5,017 nucleotides of DNA from Flavobacteriales bacterium UBA972. Its GTDB lineage: Bacteria; Bacteroidota; Bacteroidia; Flavobacteriales; Schleiferiaceae. A model generated the notes under the pieces. It was not told the DNA's origin. It did no database searches and saw only the letters and a list, made by a program, of their open reading frames with translations. The position numbers and the translations under genes are program-made. Below are positions 1 through 5,017 of this stretch, one piece after another. Positions within the stretch are counted from its first letter, which is position 1; the number at the start of each line of letters is the position of its first letter. The stretch spans positions 1-5,017 of the forward strand of contig DBBY01000068.1 of the NCBI GenBank assembly GCA_002292855.1, read 5' to 3'.

Positions 1-1
1 C

Positions 2-793
2 GGCTACCGCGGACCCAACTACACCACGGTCTCGGCCTGCGCCTCGTCGACCAACGCCATTATCGACGCACTCATGCTCATTCGCTTGGGCAAGGCTGAC
101 GTCATTATCGCAGGCGGTTCTGAGGCCGCTGTTTCGGTGGGCGGAATAGGCGGATTCAACTCCATGCACGCGCTCTCTACGCGCAACGACGACTACCTGA
201 CGGCATCGAGGCCTTTTGATAAGGATCGCGATGGATTTGTATTGGGTGAGGGCGGCGTGACCCTTGTGCTTGAAGAGTACGAACACGCCAAAGCTCGGGG
301 AGCAAAAATCTATGCAGAACTTGCAGGCGGAGGCCTTTCGGCCGACGCCTACCACCTGACGGCTCCGCATCCCGACGGCCTCGGTGCGCGAAACGTCATG
401 CGCAATGCCCTCAACGATGCCGGAATGACGGCAGAAGACATTGACTACGTCAACGTTCACGGGACATCAACCCCCTTGGGCGACATTGCCGAGAGCAAGG
501 CCATTTTGTCGGTCTTTGGCGAGCATGCCTACCAACTAAACATCAGCTCGACCAAGTCAATGACGGGCCACCTACTGGGTGCTGCAGGCGCCCTTGAGGC
601 TGCGGTTGCGGTGCTTTCGGTGTACCACGACGTCGTCCCTCCGACCATAAACCACTTTACGGACGACCCCGAGCTCGACGCTAAGCTGAACTTCACCTTC
701 GGAACGCCCCAAAAGCGCATTGTGCGCGCTGCGCTGTCGAACACCTTTGGCTTTGGAGGCCACAATGCGTCGGTGATCTTCAAAAAGGTTTAA
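2..793 (+). CDS. fabF: Beta-ketoacyl-ACP synthase II, 5'-truncated by window edge
   Basis: This enzyme condenses malonyl-ACP with an acyl-ACP in the elongation step of cytosolic type II fatty-acid synthesis. The reading frame is open from base 2, so the gene enters from the left. About 263 residues are visible of the roughly 415 usual for the family, and about 150 N-terminal residues lie outside. The catalytic triad is intact. The nucleophile Cys is in VSACASSTNAI (codon 38-40), the first His in NVHGTSTPLGD (codon 458-460), and the second His in STKSMTGHLLGAAGA (codon 569-571), with its Lys at 554-556. The C-terminal gating loop NTFGFGGHNAS and the ending IFKKV are typical of FabF rather than FabB or FabH. 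The stop is directly followed by the rnc ATG with no gap, so the two are almost certainly co-transcribed. In this phylum acpP usually precedes fabF, but that region is not visible. Any start codon inside the visible part, such as the ATG at 74, would delete the active-site Cys and is not the real start. Confidence 0.97.
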   Translation, partial: GYRGPNYTTVSACASSTNAIIDALMLIRLGKADVIIAGGSEAAVSVGGIGGFNSMHALSTRNDDYLTASRPFDKDRDGFVLGEGGVTLVLEEYEHAKARGAKIYAELAGGGLSADAYHLTAPHPDGLGARNVMRNALNDAGMTAEDIDYVNVHGTSTPLGDIAESKAILSVFGEHAYQLNISSTKSMTGHLLGAAGALEAAVAVLSVYHDVVPPTINHFTDDPELDAKLNFTFGTPQKRIVRAALSNTFGFGGHNASVIFKKV

Positions 794-1543
794 ATGCTGC
801 AGGCCCTCCTTCGCCTGTTTCGCTCCGCGCCGCCGGAGCATCGCGAACTTCTGGCCGCCATAAAGCAAATGACGGGGCTCCGCCCCAACGACCCGGGAAT
901 TTATCTTGCCGCCTTTAGGCGCAAAGTCAAGACCGACGCCAACCAACGCAGTGCCAACATGCGCTACGAGCGCTTGGAGTACCTCGGCGATGCCGTTTTG
1001 GGAATTCTCATGGCCGAGTACCTCTACGAGCGCTACCCCAACGGCGACGAGGGCTACCTCACCTCCATGCGATCCAAGGTGGTCAGCCGCAAAGCATTGA
1101 ACCGCATTGCTGAAAAAATGGGAATTCCCCAATGGATGGAACAGGGGCGCATGCGCAACGGTCAGGCCTCGTCGGTGCCCGGCAACACGCTCGAGGCCTT
1201 AGTAGGCGCCGTCTACATCGACCGCGGCTGGGCCTCGGCCCGCTACCTGATTCACCGCAGAATTCTGGATCCCTTTGTGAACTTTAATAAGGTCGAGAAC
1301 GAGGTCATAAGCTACAAGAGCCTGCTCATCGAGGAGGTTCAAAAAAAGCGTCAAACCTTTAAATTTGACTTGGTTGGCGACCATGCTGGCGACCGCGATC
1401 GCTTCACAGTTGCCTTTTTACTCGACGATGAAGAAATAGCCAAGGGCAGCGGACAGTCCAAAAAAACCGCCGAAGAAGCCGCCGCCCAGGCAGCATGTAA
1501 AGCGCTTAAAATTGGCAAAGCGACTCGTTCTCGAAGTAAGTAG
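794..1543 (+). CDS. rnc: Ribonuclease III
   Basis: RNase III cuts double-stranded RNA in rRNA precursors and structured mRNAs in the cytoplasm, as a homodimer using Mg2+. The 249 residues fit the usual bacterial length. The catalytic domain covers about residues 20-155 and carries the signature ERLEYLGDAV (59-68), giving acidic residues E59, E62 and D66. The second metal-site segment is GNTLEALVGAVYID (130-143), with E134. The position aligning with E. coli D114 is Asn131 here (codon 1184-1186). A double-stranded-RNA-binding domain spans about 172-240, starting SYKSLLIEEVQ and ending with the SKKTAEEAAAQAA helix. The ATG follows the fabF TAA immediately, and an AAAGG at 784-788 may help initiation. 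The 3' end overlaps the next gene by 32 bases. The placement fabF-rnc is the normal one in Flavobacteriia. Confidence 0.96.
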   Translation: MLQALLRLFRSAPPEHRELLAAIKQMTGLRPNDPGIYLAAFRRKVKTDANQRSANMRYERLEYLGDAVLGILMAEYLYERYPNGDEGYLTSMRSKVVSRKALNRIAEKMGIPQWMEQGRMRNGQASSVPGNTLEALVGAVYIDRGWASARYLIHRRILDPFVNFNKVENEVISYKSLLIEEVQKKRQTFKFDLVGDHAGDRDRFTVAFLLDDEEIAKGSGQSKKTAEEAAAQAACKALKIGKATRSRSK

Positions 1544-2021
1544 CGACGAACTGCCCGACGTTTGGAGCCTGAGCACCGACCTCGATGCGGTTCCTTTAGT
1601 TTTTAGGCTCAACAAGGCCCTCGGTTGGTCTTTTGCCCGAGGCAAGGATTGGATTCTCAAGACCGAGCGCGGCGTCTTTGCGCATGCGATGTACCAATTT
1701 GAAGAGGGTCCGCGCAACTACAGCCTGCTCTGGAATGCGGCCCACAGCCTTGAACCGGAGCCCAGCGCGGCCCCTTCGCAGGCGGGCAGCCTCTTTGGAG
1801 ACCTTGAGCCAGACGCCTCGGCATCTCTTTTTCTAAGCCGTCCGCGCGGAATTAAAGCCTTCTTAATATTTGATCCCCCGCTAAGTAGTCAAGAAATTGT
1901 AAATTTGCAGAGCTTTCTCAAAGACGTTCCTGGATTGCTTGGCTGCAACCCCCGCACAAGCCTGACGCCCACCGAGCATGCCCAACTTGCTTATGAACCC
2001 CCTAAGGACATCCATCCGTGA
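1512..2021 (+). CDS. Divergent IPExxxVDY-family-like protein of unknown function
   Basis: The protein has 169 residues, with no signal peptide or membrane segment, so it is probably cytosolic. In flavobacterial genomes the slot between rnc and pyk is held by the IPExxxVDY family, whose function is unknown. The N-terminal half resembles that family: it opens KRLVLEV, then VPLVFRLNKALGWSFAR (28-44), then an aromatic-rich FAHAMYQFEEGPRNYSLLWNA (56-76). The C-terminal half has a hydrophobic strand FLIF (117-120). However, the family's name-giving motif is absent: the corresponding stretch, residues 108-116, reads LSRPRGIKA. Residues 81-104 are rich in Pro, Ala, Ser and Glu and look like a loop. 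The start is TTG at 1512, inside the rnc end. The first in-frame ATG, at 1689, would remove 59 residues including the conserved N-terminus, so TTG is preferred. The stop overlaps the pyk start. The family call rests mainly on synteny and is inference. Confidence 0.66.
   Translation: MAKRLVLEVSSDELPDVWSLSTDLDAVPLVFRLNKALGWSFARGKDWILKTERGVFAHAMYQFEEGPRNYSLLWNAAHSLEPEPSAAPSQAGSLFGDLEPDASASLFLSRPRGIKAFLIFDPPLSSQEIVNLQSFLKDVPGLLGCNPRTSLTPTEHAQLAYEPPKDIHP
2003..2008 (+). promoter_or_regulatory. Shine-Dalgarno-like site for pyk
   Basis: The sequence TAAGGA ends 9 bases before the GTG at 2018. It is the best ribosome-binding-site match at any gene start in the window, and Bacteroidota generally use weak ones. 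It supports the GTG start of pyk, which has no nearby ATG. It lies inside the last codons of the preceding gene. Confidence 0.5.
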
Positions 2022-3433
2022 AACGCACTAAAATCGTAGCCACTCTAGGCCCCGCCTCTTCTTCTAAGGCCATTTTGACCCAACTTGTAGAGGCTGGTGT
2101 GAACGTACTTCGCATCAATTTCTCGCACGGTTCGGCCGACGAGCACCGCGAAACCGTTCGCCTAATTCGCGAAATTCTCAAAGAAACAGGCGAAAACGTC
2201 GCCATTCTGGCTGACCTGCAGGGTCCCAAACTCCGCATTGGGGTAGTAGAAGAAGGCGCTTTTCTGGAGCCTGGGGATTTGATAACCTTCACCACAACCA
2301 AGTGCGAGGGCACTAAAGAGAGGGTGTACATGACCTACCAGCAGTTCCCGCGCGACGTGAAAGCGGGAGAAACCATCCTGCTTGACGACGGAAAGCTTCT
2401 GTTCAAGGTGCTGTCTACCAATGGGGTCGACGAGGTGCTGGCCGAGACCATTCAGGGCGGAAGCCTCAAGTCAAAAAAAGGCGTAAACCTGCCCAATACG
2501 CGTGTATCGCTGCCCTGCCTGACCCCCAAAGACCTTGCCGACCTCGAGGTTGCCTTGGACGAAAACGTAGACTGGATCGGGCTGAGCTTTGTGCGCAGTG
2601 CCCAAGACATTCATGAGCTGCGCAGCATTCTCGACGCGCGCAAGCACCACGCCGGCATCATTGCCAAGATTGAAAAGCCGGAGGCTGTAGCCGACATCGA
2701 CGCAATTCTTGCGGCCGCCGACGGGGCCATGGTTGCCCGCGGAGACTTGGGTGTTGAGGTCCCGATGGAGTCCGTGCCCCTAATTCAAAAAATGATTGTG
2801 AGCAAGTCCATTGAGCTCGGCAAACCCGTAATCGTGGCTACGCAAATGATGGAATCCATGATTGAAAGCCTGACGCCCTCGCGCGCCGAGGTGAACGACG
2901 TGGCCAATGCGGTTATGGACGGAGCCGATGCGGTAATGCTCAGCGCCGAAACTTCGGTGGGCCTTTATCCCGTGCAGGTAGTACAGACCATGGCGCGCAT
3001 TGCGGAGGCCGCAGAGCGGTCCATCCTCTGCCGCGGCAAGGAGGGCGAGCCCAAGGAGGCCGAAGACCGTTTTTTGTCGAACACCATCTGCCACTTCGCG
3101 GCCCAAATTGCCGACAAAATAGAGGCCAAGGCCATTTGTACGCTGACTTTTTCTGGGTATTCCGCGCAGCTCATTTCAAGCTTTAGGCCCCACAGCCACA
3201 TTTATGCCTTTACCGCCAACACCAAAATTTTGAATAAACTCTCCCTGCTTTGGGGCGTACGCGGATTTTTCTACAACAGCATGGACTCCACCGACAGCAC
3301 GTTTATGGACGTCACGGCGCACCTAAAAAGCAACGGACTTGTTGCTTCGGGCGACCGAATTGTGCAGCTGGCCTCGATGCCTATTGAGGCAAGGGGGACC
3401 ACCAATACCATTCGCGTTAAGGACGTCCAATAG
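2018..3433 (+). CDS. pyk: Pyruvate kinase
   Basis: Pyruvate kinase converts phosphoenolpyruvate and ADP to pyruvate and ATP, the last step of glycolysis, in the cytosol as a homotetramer. The 471 residues match the usual bacterial length. The GTG start gives MKRTKIVATLGPAS, the standard family N-terminus. Motifs in order are LRINFSHG (31-38; phosphate and K+ site residues R32, N34, S36), ADLQGPKLRIG (65-75), and the active-site signature IIAKIEKPEA (214-223). The last holds catalytic Lys217 and metal ligand Glu219. Further on are MVARGDLGVE (238-247; metal ligand Asp243), ATQMMESM (274-281; Thr275) and SRAEVNDVANAVMDG (288-302). The B domain lies at about 75-165 and the C-terminal regulatory domain at about 350-471. 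Lys71 sits where K+-dependent enzymes have Glu. GTG overlaps the preceding TGA as GTGA, implying translational coupling. It is the last gene of the operon and ends 27 bases from convergent pheS. Confidence 0.97.
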   Translation: MKRTKIVATLGPASSSKAILTQLVEAGVNVLRINFSHGSADEHRETVRLIREILKETGENVAILADLQGPKLRIGVVEEGAFLEPGDLITFTTTKCEGTKERVYMTYQQFPRDVKAGETILLDDGKLLFKVLSTNGVDEVLAETIQGGSLKSKKGVNLPNTRVSLPCLTPKDLADLEVALDENVDWIGLSFVRSAQDIHELRSILDARKHHAGIIAKIEKPEAVADIDAILAAADGAMVARGDLGVEVPMESVPLIQKMIVSKSIELGKPVIVATQMMESMIESLTPSRAEVNDVANAVMDGADAVMLSAETSVGLYPVQVVQTMARIAEAAERSILCRGKEGEPKEAEDRFLSNTICHFAAQIADKIEAKAICTLTFSGYSAQLISSFRPHSHIYAFTANTKILNKLSLLWGVRGFFYNSMDSTDSTFMDVTAHLKSNGLVASGDRIVQLASMPIEARGTTNTIRVKDVQ

Positions 3434-3459
3434 CCCTCTGCTCTCGTGGGGGGCGGGCT
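3432..3459. terminator. Possible weak GC hairpin between convergent pyk and pheS
   Basis: The 27-base gap between the pyk stop and the pheS stop is C-rich then G-rich. AGCCC (3432-3436) can pair with GGGCT (3455-3459). An alternative pairing is GCCCTC (3433-3438) with GGGGGC (3449-3454), including one G-T wobble. No T-run follows on either strand, so it is not a canonical intrinsic terminator. A bidirectional ending role is inferred from the convergent context only. Confidence 0.25.
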
Positions 3460-3460
3460 C

Positions 3461-4462
3461 TTAAAGCGTGCGCAGCAGGCGCAGGTCGTTGTCAAACAAG
3501 GCCCTGATGTCTGGAATGGCAAAGCGCTGCATTGCGATGCGCTCTACTCCTAAGCCAAAGGCAAAGCCACTGAACTCTTGGGGGTCAATTCCACAGGACT
3601 CGAGCACCGCGGGGTCCACCATTCCGCAGCCTAAAATTTCAAGCCAGCCCGTACCCTTGGTCATGCGGTAGTCGGCCTCCGTTTCAAGACCCCACCAGAT
3701 ATCCATCTCCGCACTTGGCTCGGTGAACGGGAAGTAGCTCGGGCGCAGACGAATGGCAGTTTTCTCGCCAAAAAAAGCTTGCGCAAACTCCAAAAGCGTT
3801 TGCTTCATGTCGGCAAAAGAAACCTTGCGGTCGAGGTAAAGACCCTCAATTTGGTGGAACATGCAGTGGCTCCGCGACGATATGGCCTCGTTGCGAAACA
3901 CGCGCCCCGGAGCAATGATGCGAATCGGCGGCTTTTGGGACTCCATGGTGCGAACCTGCACGTTTGACGTGTGCGTGCGCAGGGCCCAGTCGGGGTTTCG
4001 AGCCAAAAAGAAGGTGTCTTGCATGTCGCGCGCCGGGTGTTCGGGCGGAAAATTCAAGGCCGTAAAGTTGTGCCAGTCGTCCTCCATCTCCGGACCCTCT
4101 GCCACTGCAAAGCCCATACGGCGAAAAATATCGACCAATTCGTCGCGCACCTGACTCACGGGGTGGTGGCTGCCTGGGGCTACGGACCATCCAGGGCGAG
4201 ACGTGTCTTCTGCGCTGATGACCACCTTAGGCTTGCCGGCGCTGTGCTCCAAAACCTTGGCTTCAACGCTGGTTTTAAGCTCATTAAGAAGCTGCCCAAT
4301 CTCCCTTCGGTCCTTGGCCTCGGCCAACTTAAAGTCCGCAAAAAGGTCGTTGAGAACGCCCTTTCGACCCAAAAACCGAAGACGCAGGAGTTCCGCCTCA
4401 TCGGCGTTGGCAGGAGTCGCAGAAGCGACCTCAAGGAGGTATTGCTGTATTGTAGCCTGCAT
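3461..4462 (-). CDS. pheS: Phenylalanine--tRNA ligase alpha subunit
   Basis: PheS is the catalytic subunit of the alpha2-beta2 class IIc enzyme that charges tRNA-Phe with phenylalanine in the cytosol. The 333 residues are full length (E. coli has 327). Residues 1-85 form the charged helical arm expected to contact tRNA, including LRLRFLGRKGVLNDLF (26-41). The catalytic core follows: motif 1 region HPVSQVRDELVDIFRRMGF (100-118), EHPARDMQDTFF (141-152) and LRTHTSNVQVRTM (161-173). Motif 2 covers GRVFRNE through FHQIEGLY (186-209), and motif 3 is GFAFGLGVERI (299-309). Ala301 in FAFG corresponds to the phenylalanine-pocket alanine (E. coli A294). The segment after SAEMDI (250-255) is WWGLETEADYRMTKGTGW with no Cys cluster, the wording I associate with flavobacterial PheS. 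No pheT flanks it, in keeping with separate pheS and pheT loci in many Bacteroidota. The gene stands alone, convergent to pyk and divergent from a lipoprotein gene. There is no obvious Shine-Dalgarno site. Confidence 0.97.
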   Translation of the reverse strand: MQATIQQYLLEVASATPANADEAELLRLRFLGRKGVLNDLFADFKLAEAKDRREIGQLLNELKTSVEAKVLEHSAGKPKVVISAEDTSRPGWSVAPGSHHPVSQVRDELVDIFRRMGFAVAEGPEMEDDWHNFTALNFPPEHPARDMQDTFFLARNPDWALRTHTSNVQVRTMESQKPPIRIIAPGRVFRNEAISSRSHCMFHQIEGLYLDRKVSFADMKQTLLEFAQAFFGEKTAIRLRPSYFPFTEPSAEMDIWWGLETEADYRMTKGTGWLEILGCGMVDPAVLESCGIDPQEFSGFAFGLGVERIAMQRFAIPDIRALFDNDLRLLRTL

Positions 4463-4477
4463 AGTCGGGTAAACTGC

Positions 4478-4485
4478 TATATTTG
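4478..4485 (+). promoter_or_regulatory. Candidate Bacteroidota -7 element for the lipoprotein genes
   Basis: TATATTTG matches the Bacteroidota -7 consensus TAnnTTTG exactly and lies 21 bases before the ATG at 4507. Transcription would start near 4491, giving a leader of about 15 bases. The -33 partner is poor: the only TTG nearby is 4450-4452, a 25-base spacer that is longer than usual. If correct, it supports ATG 4507 rather than the in-frame TTG at 4483, which would lie inside the promoter. Confidence 0.5.
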
Positions 4486-4499
4486 CTTGCTTTGTTGAA

Positions 4500-4507
4500 C
4501 AAAACTA
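4500..4507 (-). promoter_or_regulatory. Candidate Bacteroidota -7 element for pheS
   Basis: Read on the minus strand this is TAGTTTTG, an exact match to TAnnTTTG, 37 bases upstream of the pheS ATG. Transcription would begin near 4493, with a leader of about 30 bases. No clear TTG is found at the -33 distance, so the site is tentative. It touches the first base of the lipoprotein ATG on the other strand. Confidence 0.38.
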
Positions 4508-4914
4508 TGCTAAAGCGATTGAACTCCCGGATCATTTCTGCCCTCGCCCTACTATTGGCTTTGGCGGGCGGCCTCTCGTCATGCGAGAGCGAGGCTACAG
4601 GCCCCGCCTACATTGCAGTACGCGTCATTAATTCCGACAGCGTGGCCATTCAAAATGCTTGGATTCACTTGTCGGCACCCGGCAGCGGAACCCTCTTTGA
4701 CAACCCCAACACTTCAGGATACTACTACAAAAAATCAAGCCTAAGCGGCTGGACTGACACTCCCTGGAAGTATTTGCGCGAAGCCTACCTCGACGTGGAG
4801 TCCACCAAGGGTGCCTATAGAGGCTGCTCCTTTGTGCACGTGGTTCCCGGCGATACCGCAGTGGCCTATGTAATTCTTCGCCCCTACGGCGACCCCAACT
4901 CTGGATGCCCATGA
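4507..4914 (+). CDS. Small predicted lipoprotein of unknown function
   Basis: I do not recognise a named family. The protein has 135 residues. The N-terminus is a type II signal peptide: basic MLKRLNSR, a hydrophobic core IISALALLLALAGG, then lipobox LSSC with the lipidated Cys at 26. The mature part (about 110 residues) looks all-beta. AYIAVRVINSDSVAIQNAWIHL (34-55) reads like the first strands of a carboxypeptidase-regulatory or transthyretin-like sandwich, where a 'V.V...G.pv.nA.v.l' pattern is common. A Gly, Tyr and Ser-rich loop follows (59-82, including GYYYKKSS). Late strands are AYLDVES (93-99) and VAYVILRP (119-126). Two further cysteines, 107 and 134, could form a disulphide. The fold guess is inference. 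The ATG at 4507 starts the signal peptide correctly. An upstream TTG (4483) would add eight residues and sits in the likely promoter. The stop overlaps the next start as ATGA. Confidence 0.82.
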   Translation: MLKRLNSRIISALALLLALAGGLSSCESEATGPAYIAVRVINSDSVAIQNAWIHLSAPGSGTLFDNPNTSGYYYKKSSLSGWTDTPWKYLREAYLDVESTKGAYRGCSFVHVVPGDTAVAYVILRPYGDPNSGCP

Positions 4915-5017
4915 ACACCCTACATTCCTTTGCTGCCGCTGCTGCCCTAATTGCCGCGACCCTGACTTCCTGCAGCCCCAAAGACGCCCCGGTCTACCGC
5001 TTTCAGATTGAGGTGGT
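4911..5017 (+). CDS. Second predicted lipoprotein, 3' end beyond the window
   Basis: An open frame starts at the ATG of the ATGA overlap with the preceding lipoprotein gene and stays open for 35 full codons to the window edge. It begins MNTLHSFAAAAALIAATLTSC: a short n-region, an alanine-rich hydrophobic core and the lipobox LTSC, with the lipidated Cys at residue 21 (codon 4971-4973). The mature part starts SPKDAPVYRFQIEVV, a short polar linker followed by an alternating-hydrophobic strand. This is the same layout as the upstream lipoprotein (linker, then AYIAVRVI). The frame is too short for any family call. The coupled start and the perfect signal peptide make it very likely real, probably an envelope-anchored partner or paralogue of its neighbour. 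Confidence 0.78.
   Translation, partial: MNTLHSFAAAAALIAATLTSCSPKDAPVYRFQIEV

Noticed and set aside
572..1132. A 186-codon minus-strand open frame across the fabF-rnc junction.
   Set aside because: It lies opposite two strongly conserved genes with all catalytic motifs. Its translation has no recognisable domain, and long antisense frames are expected in GC-rich coding DNA.
2780..3106. Minus-strand open frames opposite the 3' half of pyk.
   Set aside because: pyk is full length and conserved through this region, and the antisense translations resemble nothing and have no upstream signals.
3971..4498. A 175-codon plus-strand open frame opposite the 5' half of pheS.
   Set aside because: pheS on the minus strand is intact with motifs 1-3. 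The antisense product shows no domain, and its end runs through the candidate promoters.
4483..4506. TTG at 4483 as an upstream start of the first lipoprotein.
   Set aside because: It overlaps the best plus-strand -7 element, and starting at ATG 4507 gives a normal signal peptide with a basic n-region.
4628..4981. A 117-codon minus-strand open frame opposite the lipoprotein genes.
   Set aside because: The plus strand has signal peptides, lipoboxes and an ATGA junction here. The minus-strand product is Arg-rich and low in pattern, typical of a shadow frame.
1..5017. A mobile element, CRISPR array, defence or other new multi-gene system.
   Set aside because: I saw no transposase, integrase, inverted terminal repeats, regular direct repeats or tRNA, and codon use looks even across the window. 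The genes are mostly housekeeping in a known order.

Overview
The window looks like a stretch of core chromosome from a member of the Bacteroidota, most likely Flavobacteriales or a close relative, and moderately GC-rich for that group. Three things point there. The gene order fabF - rnc - (IPExxxVDY-family position) - pyk is characteristic of flavobacterial genomes. The PheS protein has the flavobacterial wording between its substrate-binding motifs. The upstream regions mostly lack strong Shine-Dalgarno sites, while the one real intergenic region carries matches to the Bacteroidota -7 promoter element TAnnTTTG. The lineage call is by pattern recognition only.

Layout. Positions 2-3433 are a tightly packed plus-strand operon. 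It holds the 3' two thirds of fabF (fatty-acid elongation), then rnc (RNase III), which abuts fabF. A divergent protein of unknown function follows, starting at TTG and overlapping the rnc end by 32 bases. Then comes pyk (pyruvate kinase), starting at GTG inside a GTGA overlap. There is no room for internal promoters or terminators at these junctions. A 27-base gap separates pyk from pheS, which runs convergently on the minus strand (3461-4462) and encodes the phenylalanyl-tRNA synthetase alpha subunit. PheT is not adjacent on either side.

A compact divergent intergenic region (4463-4506) carries one -7-like element for each direction. To its right is a plus-strand pair of small lipoprotein genes: a complete 135-residue one (4507-4914) and a second that starts in an ATGA overlap at 4911 and runs off the window end. 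Both have a clear signal peptide with a lipobox cysteine and are probably co-translated envelope proteins of unknown function.

How they fit together: fabF, rnc and pyk are housekeeping genes for lipid synthesis, RNA maturation and glycolysis, co-transcribed by lineage-specific habit rather than as one pathway. I see no tRNA or rRNA, mobile element, CRISPR array, long repeat or defence system, and no evidence of a new multi-gene system. The least understood parts are the rnc-pyk intervening gene and the tandem lipoproteins. There is no stretch over 300 bases without a gene.
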